From contig VZRG01001533.1 in the NCBI GenBank assembly GCA_013397435.1, positions 25,798-89,797 of the forward strand: a stretch of 64,000 bases of DNA. Direction: 5' to 3'. The first letter of the stretch is position 1. Each line of letters starts with the position of its first letter. The notes beneath the pieces are model-generated. The model was given only the letters and a program-made list of their open reading frames with translations, ran no database searches and was not told where the DNA came from. This document shows positions 1 through 11,780 of this stretch, in pieces. Position numbers and translations under genes: made by a program. The stretch comes from Erythrocercus mccallii (lineage: Eukaryota; Chordata; Aves; Passeriformes; Dicruridae).

Positions 1-172
1 GGAAGCCATTCCCTGTGTTCTGCCCCTCCAGGTCCTGTCCCAAGTCCCTCTCCAGCTCTCCTGCAGACTCCCTTCAGGTACTGGGAGGCTGCAATTAGGT
101 CACCACAAAGCTTCTCTTCTCCAGGCTGAACAAGCCAAATTCCCTCAGCCTTTCCTCACAGGGGACAATCAG
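1..172 (-). mobile_element. CR1 LINE fragment
   Basis: The plus strand matches the antisense of the avian CR1 3' region, including the run around CTTCAGGTACTGGGAGGCTG and the 'cttctctt ctccaggctgaa' block. It is cut by the window edge on the left and fades near 172. The CR1 sense strand is minus. The reading frame is degraded. Confidence 0.75.
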
Positions 173-844
173 GACAGATTTGCCACTGCTCTTTCTCCAT
201 GCATCCTCCCATCTGGATGGCAGCTGGGTTACAGCTCCCCTGGCTCAGCTTTTCCCACTGCTTTGCCTCTGTGCCTTTGGATTTATGTTACACTTCCCTG
301 TTTGCTTTGGGAACACTGTGCAAGACAGTGTTTATAAATTTTTTTTTGTCTTTTTTTCATAGACAAAGCAAACAAACATTACATCTGTGTCTGTTCCTCT
401 CTAAGACCCCTTCTGTCTGTCAGCAAAGTTACATTGATATGCTGGAGCTTGATCCTGGCAAATCTCTAAATTTATAATTAGCTTGGTGATTTATTTTTAA
501 TAGTTCATATGCAGGTCCTATTAAACTGGCTGCTCTGGCTGCCCCACTTCCTCCTTTAAACAAGGGTATTGAACTGATCCTTTTATAATTTTCTGAGGCC
601 ATAACCTGCTGCCAGGAATCCTCACAGGGTTTGTTCTCCCCAGACTTTATTGCCAGTGTTCTGCACTTTCAGGTCACATTCATCAGTCTGGGCTGATGTG
701 CAAACAAATAAATATTGCCCAGACCTTCATTATGTGACACAGAGATATTTTCCCATTCAAAAGTTCTACTTTTCTCCAGGTGGAAATCCTTGGAGATCAG
801 AATCAACCATAGAAGAGCCTTCCTTCTGTTTTCGTAGAGTCACA
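173..844. other. Intergenic, nothing recognised
   Basis: Ordinary AT-balanced non-coding sequence lies between two CR1 fragments. Short open frames are present but show no domain, splice context or codon bias suggesting a gene. Confidence 0.6.
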
Positions 845-1160
845 CAGGATCACAGAATCATGAAATTATTAAGGGAGGAGGACTCCACCAGCTCCCTGGG
901 CAGCCCCTGCCAATGCCTGACCACACTTTCCATGGAGAAATTCCTCCTGATGTCCAACCTGAACCTCCCCTGGCATAGCCTGTGGCCTGTCCCTGTTCCC
1001 TGGGAGCAGAGCCCGACCCCCCCCTGGCTGTCCCCCCCTGTCAGGGAGTTGTGCAGAGTCACAAGGTCCCTCCTGAGCCTCCTTTGCTCCAGGCTGAGCC
1101 CCTTTCCCAGCTCCCTCAGCTGGTTCTGGTGCTCCAGCCCCTTCCCCAGCTCTGTGTCCC
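845..1160 (-). mobile_element. CR1 LINE fragment
   Basis: It begins on plus with GGATCACAGAATCATG, the remnant of the CR1 terminal octamer repeat. It continues through the diagnostic antisense blocks (ccaccagctccctgggcag, then the C-rich 'cctgttccctgggagcag' stretch). This is the 3'-terminal part of a 5'-truncated insertion with its sense on minus. It accounts for the 219-residue open frame that overlaps it. Confidence 0.8.
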
Positions 1161-1202
1161 CTCATCTGCTTTCCAGTGCTCACAGGTCACTCACCAGCAT
1201 CC

Positions 1203-1482
1203 TCACAGAATCACTCAGGCTGGAAAAACCTTCCAAATCCCATTCCCTCAGCACTGCCAAGGCCACCCCTGCCCTATGTCCCCAAGTGCCACATCCACAT
1301 GGCTTTTAAATCTTTCCAGGGATGGGGACTCCACCGCTGCCCTGGGCAGCCTGTTCCAATGTTTGACCACCCTGTCAGTGATGAAATTTTCCCTCATAGC
1401 CAATCTAAACCTCCTCTGGCACAACTTGAGGCCATTTCCTCCTCCTTTCAGGGGGTTGTAGGAAGTCTCTTCCTCCCCTTCC
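1203..1482 (-). mobile_element. CR1 LINE fragment, second copy in tandem
   Basis: A new CR1 3' end starts at CCTCACAGAATCACTCAGG only about 40 bases after the preceding CR1. It runs through the gggatggggactccacc and ctgtcagtgatgaaatttt blocks. Orientation is the same as its neighbour but sequence divergence differs, so it is a separate insertion rather than a duplication. Confidence 0.8.
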
Positions 1483-3478
1483 ACCACCACCCTGGCATTC
1501 TCTGTAGTGGCCACTCTTTGCTGTCGTCTGGATGTGAAATAAAAGAATTTTTCCCTCCCTTATCCCTCTACTTGTATCCCCTGATCCAAGTGCCCTTCCT
1601 GGCAGTAGCAGCCATTTCTATGAATTGTATCTCTATACCTCTTTTACATTAATGAAATTGTACTGTCAGCCACGTGTCGAATGTTTGGATGGTCACTCGT
1701 GTGATCCGTTTCACACCAGCCAAATTCTGCTGTGGTTTTAATTTTGGAGAGGTTTAAGTCTCCTGGCTGAGAGCTGAGTGTTGTATTTGATGGCTCCAAT
1801 AGGGAGCAGCATTCCCCACGTTTGGAACAGCTTTGCTGTGCTATAAAGACATCACTGGAGGTGGAAAATGTGAAGTAATTTCTGTTAAAGGATGCCTTGA
1901 GGTTGAGATTTTTCTCTTGTTTGGTTTTGAAACTTAATATTTGGCTGCATGAGAGCACTTCTGCCTCCAGAGCTCTCACTCCTGGCTGGCAAAGAATCAC
2001 AACTCAAAACACGAAGGAGGTTGCACTTGATTTAATTATTATTTAATATTTGCTTAACGGGAAGCTTGAGGTCAAGGTCCAAATTATCCGACACAGTTCT
2101 TGCAAATTAGGGGTTTATAAAACAATTAAGTCCACGAATATGCACAGGGGCAGTGAAATTAGGCAGAGAAAAGGTTCCATCCAGGAGCAATGTGTGTTTC
2201 CCAATTACATTCCTGGCTAAAAGTTGGTGTCACAGGAAAGAAAAATATATTAATGTTTGAATATATATTTTCTGCTATGGGTAATTCCAGCCCTCTAAGA
2301 AAATAGCCTAAAATCCTGTTTCCAGCGTGCCTGGGGAGGTTGAAATGTAGCTCTGCTCTGGAATATAAAGGGATAAAGATGCCTGGTGGGCATTCCATTC
2401 GGAGTTCTCCAGCAATTCCTCCCTGGGGTCTTCCTTGGCAAGAGGGGTTTCCCAAGAGCCAGCCCCTCAAGAATCACCCAGGGCTCGGAGTCTGAGCAGA
2501 GAATTTTCCTCCCAGCACGTCCTTATCGATTGCTGTCAGCTCCAGAGTCCCTTCAGGCTTTGGGGAATTCCTTTGGTGCCGCTCTCAGGCTGGGTTGGGG
2601 TCACAGGGAGGGATCCAGCTGGGATGAACAGAGCCAGCAACGCGGGAATTGAAAGAGCAGGGAAGTGGAGGAGGGTTGGAAGCACATCTGAGCCTGATAC
2701 TCACCTTGCCCACCCTTTTCCACCTGCAGGAGACCCTTGGAAGGAGAGAATTACATTTCCCAGCCAAGGACCAGTTCCGTGCCCTGCAGAAGGGCCCCAT
2801 TCCAATGCCCCATAAACCAGGGAGATGTGAGGAGGAAGAGGTGGCCAGGAAATGAAAAGTTGGGGGGGAAAAGGTGGAGGAAAGCGAGGAAAGAAGTAAG
2901 ACATGAGTCCTGGCTGTGCAGCAAGTCCTTTGTAGAGCCAAATCAGCCTCTGTTGTGCGATAAATGGCCTGAGGCCAGGCTGGAAATGCTTATTGAGGGA
3001 GTCCCGGGAGAGGTGTGATGGAAGCACTAGGGACAAGAGCTGCCTGGAGACCTTAAAACGACCAGACAGCTTTGATTTCGGACACTGATTTGAGGGAGCA
3101 CACGGATTAGAGGTGAGCTCTGGTGGGAGAAGCCGCCCATGCAGAGCCAGGCAGGGAGCAGGAGATTAACAACGTGTGACCCACGGAGCAAAGGATGTCA
3201 CAACGAGTGCCCACAGCCAGGAGATGAGGGGTTCAAAGAACAGCTACTGGGGCACTGAGGAGCACGAACAGGGCTCAGGGAGAGGGGTTCTGTTCCTGGA
3301 AGTGCTGCCAGCACAGAGCTCAGCAGTGCTGGGCAGTGGCTGGCTGGGAATGCTGGAGGGAGGGTGGCAAAAGAGGCAGCAGAGAGGAATTCTGATGATT
3401 TTCCTTCTATTCCATGAGTGCAGCGTGTTTGTATTCTTATTCTTGCTCTTGTTATTTCATCAGCCTGGGCTTTATGGG
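1483..3478. other. Intergenic, nothing recognised
   Basis: Unique-looking non-coding sequence with scattered short open frames on both strands, none with recognisable similarity. A moderately GC-rich stretch lies at 2380-2900 but carries no exon I can support. Confidence 0.55.
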
Positions 3479-3608
3479 ATCATGGAAACATGGAACGGTT
3501 TCAGTGAGAAGGGATCTTAAAGCTCATCTCATTCCACTCCCTGCCACAGGCAGGGACATCTTCCACTATCCCAGGTTGCTCCAAGCCCTGTCCAGCCTGG
3601 CCTTGGTG
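3479..3608 (-). mobile_element. CR1 LINE 3' fragment
   Basis: A short CR1 tail reads on plus from GGGATCATGGAAACATGGAA to the block ccaggttgctccaagccc. It matches the final ~130 bases of CR1 in antisense. The sense strand is minus, and the copy is 5'-truncated and diverged. Confidence 0.75.
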
Positions 3609-6059
3609 TCACCTTGATGTAGGTGAGGAGGTGAAAAGCCCGTATGAAGCACTGACAGGAGACTGAAGGCTTTGCAGGTTTCTTGTTTTCAGGTTTTTTT
3701 TGTGAAATCTGGAGTGAATTTAATGGCGAGGGTTTGGGAGTAGGAAGAAAATTGATGTATCCACTTGGAGGTTTGTAATTCAGGGAAGGCTCACCCTGGA
3801 AATTTTGTGAACTGTCGTGTAACAGCCTTTGAATCAGTAATGATTATACTGGAAGGAAGGGTGGTGGAGTTCAGGGAATCACGGAGGAAGCACTTTGCCT
3901 CCAGTCCCTGGGAAAACCCTGCAGAAGTTCTTCCATAAATGGTTCAATATTTGTGCACTGGAGGACAACAGAGTGATGAAGAAATGGATAATTGGATAAA
4001 TGGATAATTCACTGGGGGCAATCCTCCAGAAACAAACCTGATTTTTGTCTCTGACCATGACTCTGGTTTTGGTGCCTGAGGGTCAAAAGGGAGCAAAACT
4101 TTTCATCTGGACACCAGCTGAGGTGGGAATGTGGGAATGATCAAGAAGCAGCAACACTGGGGGGAAATAAAAAAAAGAGGAAGGAGTAAAGCTAGAAAGT
4201 AACAAGTGGAATGAGAACCTTTAGTGAAAAACTGGTTCAAAAGAACCAAATCCTTTCTGGACCCATTACCTCTGATGGAAGAGGATAATTACTCCCAGTC
4301 TTGGAGATGGAAAAGCCCCACAGCTGTAACAATGTGCCCATATCTGGCCACTGCCCCTCAGGAAATCAGGAATGAACCAGGTATGGAGCAGACAGGAGAG
4401 GAAGGGACACAAACAGATGATTGAAAGGGATGGTCTGAGGAAGGGCTTGGATGACCTGGGCTTCTTTGGTCCAGAAATGAAAAGCACGCAGGAGCTCCAG
4501 CAGCGCAGGCTGCATGGGGATGGATTGGTTTCCTTGTGCACTGCCACCTGGAAAAGCAGGAATCGACATCTTGGAGCATGTTGGAGAACAGGCAGGGCAC
4601 AGAACACCTGGGAATGGCTAAGAAGTGCTGGGATTGTCTTTTTTGATGGTCGCATTTGTCATGGATGGATCGTTTGACCTGACCACAGAATGGGGAAGGA
4701 AGATGGGTGGCTGCCCAAAGGCTCCTCCAGCTCCTCCAGTTGTCCAGATTTTATCACTTTATGAGTTAATTCAGGAAGCCCTCTGAGAAGGCATCTTCCC
4801 TCAGGCCTGATGCAATATCTTAACCACAAAACCAACCCTGTGCTAATTGCTTCCCTGTAAAGTGCAGCTCACTCTGCAAAATAAAGTGTCCCATTTAATC
4901 CCACGAAACAGTCCCTTGCTTTGCTCAAACTGAGATGGGAAAGAAAAAAAAAAAAAGGATTTCCTGCAGATGCTGGTTCAAATTTCAAAATTAATCCCCT
5001 TCCACCATTGTTATCTTCTTTTTCTAAGAAGCAACTGGGCAGCAAATTTCCTTTGCACAAGACATTTTTTTGCCAGGGGTTCGAGTGTTATTTACCACAC
5101 ACGTGAGATAAGAAGAAAATGACATTTTTGTAGATACAGGAATCACTCCTCTGGTCGTGAAGCGCAAAAGGAAATATTGAGCAGCACAAAAGCAACGCCA
5201 ATGGCTCACTTCAACAGGACCCACAAAAAAAAAATATCAGGAAGAAACTGGTAAAATTAAACAAAACATCCCTGCCCCAGATATCTTTCTTTTTATTATT
5301 TTTTTTTTTTTGAATTTGCAAATGTTTGCAAAGAAAGTTCATTGCTTTCCACAAGGAGGAGGAAATGCCAGGCTCAGCAGAGCGTGTTTGATATATTATT
5401 CATAAAGAATTATGTGCTGAAGACTTGTCAGGATCCGGCAGCAGCAAACAGAGGTCAGCAGTGAAGAAAGCAAATAGACTTGCAACGGGTTTTAAACTGT
5501 TTTAATGCAGCCAATTTCCAGCCCGTTTTATTCATTAGCCCTGGTTGTCTGGGATGTTCTCGTGGCAGGATGGAGGTTCCTTCTGAAGATTTCAGAACCA
5601 GCACTGCTCGCAGTCCCAGCAGGGCTCAGCTTTGTAAACACAGCAAATTAGATTTAGGGCTTTTGAACAGAAAGAAAGAGGGAAACCCACAAGGACACTG
5701 CTCACTTTTCAAAGTGGAGCTGCACTTTCAAGGCTGACCCAGTACTGTCATTTCGGGGCTGTTTGAGCAACCACTGGAAAATAAAAGAGCACTAAAAATA
5801 GCCAAGATGGGCTCATTAGCTCTTTAATTACACGTTGGTTTTCTTTTCTCTCATCTGCGCTTTGTCCTGTGAGCTCTCCATTGACAGTGGCTGGGGAATG
5901 CCAGGTGTGGGGACATCGCTGTCATTCACTGCCATTCCATGTCCATGTCCTTACCTTTTCCACACTTTGGAAGAACAGGATTCCCTCATGAAGCCCATGG
6001 TAGCACAAGCATCAGGGAATTATGCTGGGACAGTTGAAACTGTTCATAATGGAGAAGCG
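3609..6059. other. Intergenic, nothing recognised
   Basis: No gene, RNA or transposon was recognised. A-rich and T-rich runs occur near 4940 and 5300. The short open frames at 4224-4424 and 4266-4655 lack any recognisable domain. Confidence 0.55.
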
Positions 6060-6226
6060 ACTCCTTCAGGGGAAACCTCAGAGCTCCTTCCAGTGCCTAA
6101 AGGGGCTCCAAGAAGCTGGAGAGGAACTTGGGACGAGGGATGGAAGGACAGGATACAGGGAATGGCTCCCCACTGCCAGAGGGCAAGGATGGGTGAGATA
6201 TTGGGAAGGAATTTGCCCCTGTAGAG
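6060..6226 (+). mobile_element. CR1 LINE fragment in plus orientation
   Basis: This copy reads in CR1 sense on the plus strand: GGGGAAACCTCAGAGCTCCT, then the cagtgcctaaaggggctcc and gggaaggaatttgcccctg blocks. It is an internal 3'-UTR segment lacking the terminal octamers. It is the only CR1 piece I found in this orientation. Confidence 0.75.
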
Positions 6227-7627
6227 CAGGAGCTGAGCTGGAGCTTTCCCTTGCTCACCCATTGTGGAGTCGATGAGCCAGGGAATTTATTGTGGCACGC
6301 TTATCCCACAGACACTTCCAAATGCACAGCTAAAGGAAGCAGCAGCACTACCAGTGCTTGTAAATACCACTGTTTGTTTAAGGTTCTCTGGAGCACTTGG
6401 GGAAATGCTCAGCTGGGGAAGAAAAACCTCCACTTCAGCGCTCAGGTCCTGGCTTGTTCTAGGGAGAGAGAGATTCACAAACAGGTAAGAGGCACATGCA
6501 CACGTGGTCAGAGGTTTTGTAAGCTGTAGGCAGAGAATTGGAAAAATCAGATTAATCTATTGAGGGGTACCCCTAACAAACTCTGGAGCGGTGTCCCCTT
6601 TCCTGGTGGCACTCAGGAAGTGGCTGCTGCCACAGGGCAGGACAGTGCCACCCACACCAGTCCTGCTGAATCATATCCAACCCCGCCTTCACCTCTGCTT
6701 GGGAATGCTCAGCTCCCAACCACAGAACCTCCCCAGTATCTGCTTATCCTACCAGGAGGAAGCTGCTCCTGCTGTCTCACCCCACACTTCTTTCCAACCC
6801 ATTCCTTGCTCCTTTTCAACCCATTCCTTTGTGCCGACTCCTTTGTTTTCTAGTCCCAGCATGCAGCATGCTGACCCTTTGCGTGAGGTTTCCTACAGAA
6901 CCAAGGACTGGTAAAGTTTCCAGGAGATTCCCACTGAATATCCGGTCTAGGTGGAGGCAGTTGCTACCTACCTTGTGCTGTAACACGGCAGGAGTTCACT
7001 CCTCAGGCAGGTGATGGACAGCACAAAAACCAGCCAGGTTGTGGACTGAGCTGCAGTTGTCCTCTCCAGAAGTTGTTTGTTAGTAGCAAACCAGGGAAAA
7101 TTATTAGAGAAGGTGCTAAAATGGAAGCTGGCAGATTGAGGAAAGGGAACAGGGAGCCTGTTTTACCAGGAGATTGTCCTGGGATGGGTGTTAGCAGGAG
7201 AGAAGTAATTGCTGTATGAAGTAATTTCTTCACTTGTTTTTTCCCCACTCTCATGGGTGAAAGATGGTTTTTCCAGGATTGCTCTGCTCTGATCCTGGTG
7301 CAGATTGAAATCCTTTGGAATTCTTCTCTTGGCATTTATTTTTGCCTCCCTTTCCACCCTTAAGGAGTTCCTGGCTGTTTCTGTCTTCCTTCAGGTTCCT
7401 TCTCAGCTTCTCCCACTATCCCAGGACCTCTTCAACCTCATCCCTATATCCTCCTCCTCTCCCTTTTCCTCCATGTCCCAGCTTCAAAGACCCAATTGCA
7501 AAAGCATTTGCCTAAGGTTTGTGGCCCAAAGTTGCCATTTTATGTGGAAAATGCAGGAATCTCACCTCTCCTGACACAACTGGGAAGTTGAGGAGGGCAT
7601 GGAGGGATAAGAATTTTTCATCTCAGG
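6227..7627. other. Intergenic, nothing recognised
   Basis: Non-coding sequence with no recognised repeat. Pyrimidine-rich stretches near 6760-6850 and 7300-7480 give leucine/serine/phenylalanine-rich open frames that look compositional. Confidence 0.5.
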
Positions 7628-7885
7628 GCTGATCCCTCAGCCACTCCTGGTGCTCCAGATCCTTCCCCAGCTCTGTTCCCTTCCCTGGACATGCTCCAGC
7701 CCCTCAGTGTCTCTCTTGTCAGGAGGGTCCCAGAAGTTTTCCCAGGACTGGAGATGCCCCAGCAGAGCCAGCACAGGGGACAGGCACTGCCCTGGTCCTG
7801 CTGCCACCCCAGAGCTGGCACAGCCCAGGTGCCTTTGGCCTCTTGCCCACCTGGGCACACCTGGCTCATGTCAGCAACACCCCCA
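7628..7885 (-). mobile_element. CR1 LINE fragment (more 5' segment)
   Basis: The plus strand matches antisense CR1 upstream of the terminal UTR: 'cctcagccactcctggtgctcc', the cagcagagccagcacaggggacag block, and ctcttgcccacctgggcacac. The terminal octamers are missing. The sense strand is minus. Open frames across it on both strands are relics. Confidence 0.65.
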
Positions 7886-9297
7886 GGGCCTTTTCCAGCT
7901 TTCCAACCACTCTGCCCCAGCCTGTGGAGCTGCAGGGGTTTGTTATGACATCCCCAGAGAGGGAAAGTCGAGTCAGAATAAAGGACACCGTGTGCAGTGA
8001 GTGCCCACACTCACCTGGTTTTCTTCCAGATGCCTCCCCATAAGCCATGAACTCTCTTCTCTGATGTCTCAGGTGTGGCATTGAGTCTGCACAGCCTCCC
8101 ACTGCCTTCTCCTTCCTTTCCCATTTGATATCTCCCAGACCTGCCTTCCAACCAGACTTTGGCAGTGTCCTGAAATCCAGACCCTGCTCAGAGCATCTGG
8201 GAAGCACAAGGATGTTTGGTTTGAGCTCTTGTTGTGTATGAGACACCTCCTTTCTTACTCTGTATTCTTTGATATGCAATGAAATACTGGACCTTCACAG
8301 CTCTGGGGTCCTGCCTGCAGCAAACTGGGACAGTTGTGGTACAAAAAGTTCTTTTAGAAAGTTTTTGAAGATGAAGCTGATAACTTTTGGAGAAAATTGC
8401 CAAGATTTTAGGACATCACTGTACCAGAAGTCCTCTTTCCCAATCACCTTCCAGCAGCAGGAATTTTACAATGGAACTGGTACCAAACTGGCAAATTTGA
8501 TGAGGAACTTTCCTGGAGTCTGTACTGGGCATTCATTCTGCTTTGAAATACAGAGGTGGAGCACGTTCAGGTCCATATTTCCAGTGCCACAAAAACTCTC
8601 ATCAAATGGAAGAGAACAGCAGTTTCTTGAGGGGAACAGCTTTGTGCTTCAGTCATGGAGAACATGATCTGCTTTTCCTGATCAGACCCCACAGCTGCCA
8701 CCAGAAATCAGCTCCCAGTGGGGCTCTGCAATGAATGTCCCCCCTCCCTTGTTGTGTGCTTTGGTGCTCACTACTTGTAGCTACAGCAATAAATTAAACA
8801 AATGCTTGTTTCCAAGCACAATCCTGAGCACTGTTTTGGGCCAGGTCACCTGGAAGTGTCCCAAATAATCCTTGGACTTGCCTCAGGAGTTAGAACAGAC
8901 CATTCCCAATAGGTGGTTTGGATGTGACCCCCCTCCTTGCCCTCTGGAGTTTGGGGACCTGGCCAGAGGTGCCTCAGATCCAGGATGGAAGCAGCATTTC
9001 CCTCGTGGTCACAAAAGGATTTGCTCTTCACGTGATACCAACCCCCAGCACCAACAGAGAGCCCTCATGTTCCTGTCCTCACGAGCAGCATGCCCTGGGT
9101 GCCCATGGAGAAGAGCTGCCAGCGTGGCAGACCCAGGTGTGAGGGAGCTTGCACAGACTGCTCAATCCTTGGGATTTCCCTATGGAGTGATGGACTGAGG
9201 GGCCAGTTATCATCAAATGTGTGTTTGGGTTCAGGACTGGGCTGGGACAGGGACTCAACAGGAGACACAAACTGAGGCCAGAAAACTGGAGCAGAAA
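7886..9297. other. Intergenic, nothing recognised
   Basis: No recognisable gene or transposon. Overlapping short open frames on both strands show no family similarity. Confidence 0.5.
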
Positions 9298-9995
9298 ATC
9301 ATGGAATGGTTTGGATTGGAAGAAACTCTAAAGATTATCTTGTTCCAGCCTCCTCCATGGGCAGGGACACCTCCCAATATCCCAAGTTACTCCAGCCCTG
9401 TCCAAACTGGCCTTGGACACTTCCAGGGATCCAGGGGCAGCCACAGCTTCTCTGGGCACCCTGTGCCAGGGCCTCCCCACCCTCACAGGGAGCAATTCCT
9501 TCCCAATATCCCATCTAACCTAAATCTCTCCTCTTTTAGTTTACAACCATTCCTCCTTGTCCATTCACTATCTCTGTGTGTAATAAGTTGTTCTTCCTCT
9601 TTTTTACAAACCCTCTTTAATTACCACAGTGGAGTTGCCCTGGATCCTTCTCTTCTCCAGGGGAGCACCCCCAGCTCTCCCAGCCTGGCTCCAGAGCAGA
9701 GGAACTCCAGCCCTTGGAGCAGCTCCATGGCCTCCTCTGGACTCTCTCCAGCAGCTCCATGTCCTCCTGATGTTGGACTCCAGGGCTGGAGGCAGCTCTG
9801 CAGGTGGGGTTTCCCCTGATCTGGGCAGAGGAGCAGAGTCCCCCCTCCCCTGCTGCCCCAGGACCTGGGTTGGGGGTTTCAGGGTTGGGTCCTGTCCAGC
9901 TCTCACCCACCAGCACCCCCAAACCCTTCTGCCAGGGCTGCCCTCAGTGAGCTCCTCTCCCAGTCTGTGCTGAAGTCTGGGATTGCCCTGACAAA
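9298..9995 (-). mobile_element. CR1 LINE, longest copy in the window
   Basis: About 700 bases of antisense CR1 start at ATCATGGAATGGTTTGGATT. They proceed through the classic 3'-UTR blocks (catgggcagggacacctccc; the cttctctgggcaccctgtgcc block) into the end of the reverse transcriptase reading frame (agtctgtgctgaagtctggg). The sense strand is minus. The CR1 frame is broken, so it is not active. Confidence 0.85.
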
Positions 9996-10639
9996 GGACA
10001 AAGCAGAGAAGCCAAAGCACAGCTTGTGGGCAGCAGTAGAGATGTGTCCCCCTGTGTGTCCCCTCCCTGGGCAGGGGCTGGAGGAGCAGCAGGGGACAAA
10101 GGAGGTGAATGAAGAAAACGAGGAATAGGCGCAGAATTTGGTGGAGGAGAGGGTCAATCCTTACTCAGGGATTGAGGGAGTGGGGATGAGCAGGACAGGT
10201 GTCAGCCACAGCCCCTGTGGGGGTGGCTCAGCTGGGGTCTCAGTGCAGGGACCACACCTCTGCCAGGGGCTGGAAATGGGACACGTGGGGTGATGGGGGT
10301 GCCGTTCCCTCCCTGTCTGGGGACTGCCCGGGGTGTCACATCATCCAGAGCCGGCAGCAGGCAGTTGGATTTCCAGCTGTATGTGGGTTACTCTAACCCT
10401 GGACCGTTCTTATGCCCAAGTCCTCTGAGCTCTCAGGAGACCTCATCCCATGGTCTGACCCAGTGGCCGTTTGGTTTTCCTGGAGTGTCCTGCTCAAGAC
10501 ATGCTTGTGCTCTGCTCTAAAAACCCCTCAAGATTGCCCAGATCTAAAATATTTCTTTTGGTTTCATAATCTCTCTTGCTCAATATGCAGTAGAAAGGAA
10601 AGAATAAGAAGACACAGCACACTGCAAACATGTTATTAA
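9996..10639. other. Intergenic, moderately GC-rich
   Basis: This may include the eroded 5' continuation of the adjacent CR1. From about 10100 onward I recognise nothing. Confidence 0.45.
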
Positions 10640-11780
10640 AATGAACTGTTTATATTATCTCGTTTGAGTCAATACATTATAATGTATTAAAATGGAAAGG
10701 TACAAAATTGAAATAAATACTTTCTGATTCATGTATAAATCTTTTGTCAAGATGACATTTTGTTTCTTTTTTTTTCTTTTTTTTCATCAGTACATGTTTC
10801 AATAAAACATTTAAAATGACAAAGTATCATTTAAAATATGGTTCATGGAAGAAAAGGTTGAACTCAAACAACTTTTGGCTTGTTTTGGCATGAGATCTTG
10901 ACACAATCTGGGTTCCCCAAAACCACGTAAATGGTGGTAAAATATAAATGCTCAAACTTATTTAAAAAAATAAACAGGCTTTACAAAACCCTCTGATCCT
11001 TGACTTAGCCACTTTTCTGTATAGTCTGCACTTACGATATATACATTCATTATTGTCCAAGGGAAGACAGCCACTGACGTTCATTTAAAGAGCTTGGTGG
11101 AGAGGCTTAACAAACATTTTGCAGCTGACAACAATTAAACACGGGTAAAGAAACTCCTGACAGTGCAAAAAAAAGGAAAACGGCTCAGAAACCAAAGCGT
11201 ACAAATGGCACAAGGAAGAGGCAAGTGCACAAGCCCAGATCTGATGCAAAGCTCCAGGCCAGGTCTAACAGAACAGCTTTGGCCAGGATAAGCTTCTTCT
11301 CCAAAGGGGAACACAGGCTTGGAGATCAGCCCTGATGACACCATTTTGGGCTCCCCTGCAGCTCCCAGGGACGTTCATGATCCCGGGGAAATCTCCCCTT
11401 GGCACACAGGAACTTTCTGCAGACTCCTTCCTCGCTGGTGGTGAAGCAAGAGCCGAGCTCAGTGGAATATCCTGGAGTAAGCCTGGCCTGGGAGAGGGGG
11501 GTGACGTCGAGATGAGAGATCACAGAGCGAGAGGGGCAGTGGGGGAAGTGTGAGCGTGGGACCTTGGAGGAGAGGCAGCGAGGAATTCCCTCCTGGGCAG
11601 CGGGTTTTATCAGGATCATGGAGCAGGCTTGGAGGTGTGCTTTAATCTCAAGTGTGCTTTTTGTCTTTGTCACTGTAGCCAGGGGCTGTCGTGGTCCCTC
11701 TAACCTCTACCATGTGCTTATTGTTCTGGGCAATGGACAGGGTCCTCTTGGGGGCTGGGAGTGAGAGAATGGGCTTCCCT
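10640..11780 (-). other. 3'-UTR-like non-coding block
   Basis: Read on minus, this looks like a vertebrate 3' UTR. GC content falls steadily toward the end, TTTTATTG- and TTTGTAA-type motifs are frequent, and there is no transposon. It also contains an 18-base perfect palindrome (10671-10688). I found no minus-strand AATAAA at the expected end; AATAAA occurs on plus at about 10711, 10801 and 10968. No coding exon attaches to it. It could be a lncRNA end, a distal UTR or conserved regulatory sequence. Confidence 0.3.
10671..10688. repeat. 18-base perfect palindrome
   Basis: AATACATTATAATGTATT equals its own reverse complement and sits inside the AT-rich 3'-UTR-like block. It could be chance in AT-rich DNA or a protein-binding dyad. 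Confidence 0.8.

Noticed and set aside
650..1461. 219- and 159-codon open frames on plus
   Set aside because: They run across two antisense CR1 fragments; the Pro/Ser/Leu-rich translation is what CR1 3' sequence gives in this orientation.
9217..9819. 200-codon open frame on plus
   Set aside because: Lies over the longest CR1 copy in antisense; no host protein similarity.
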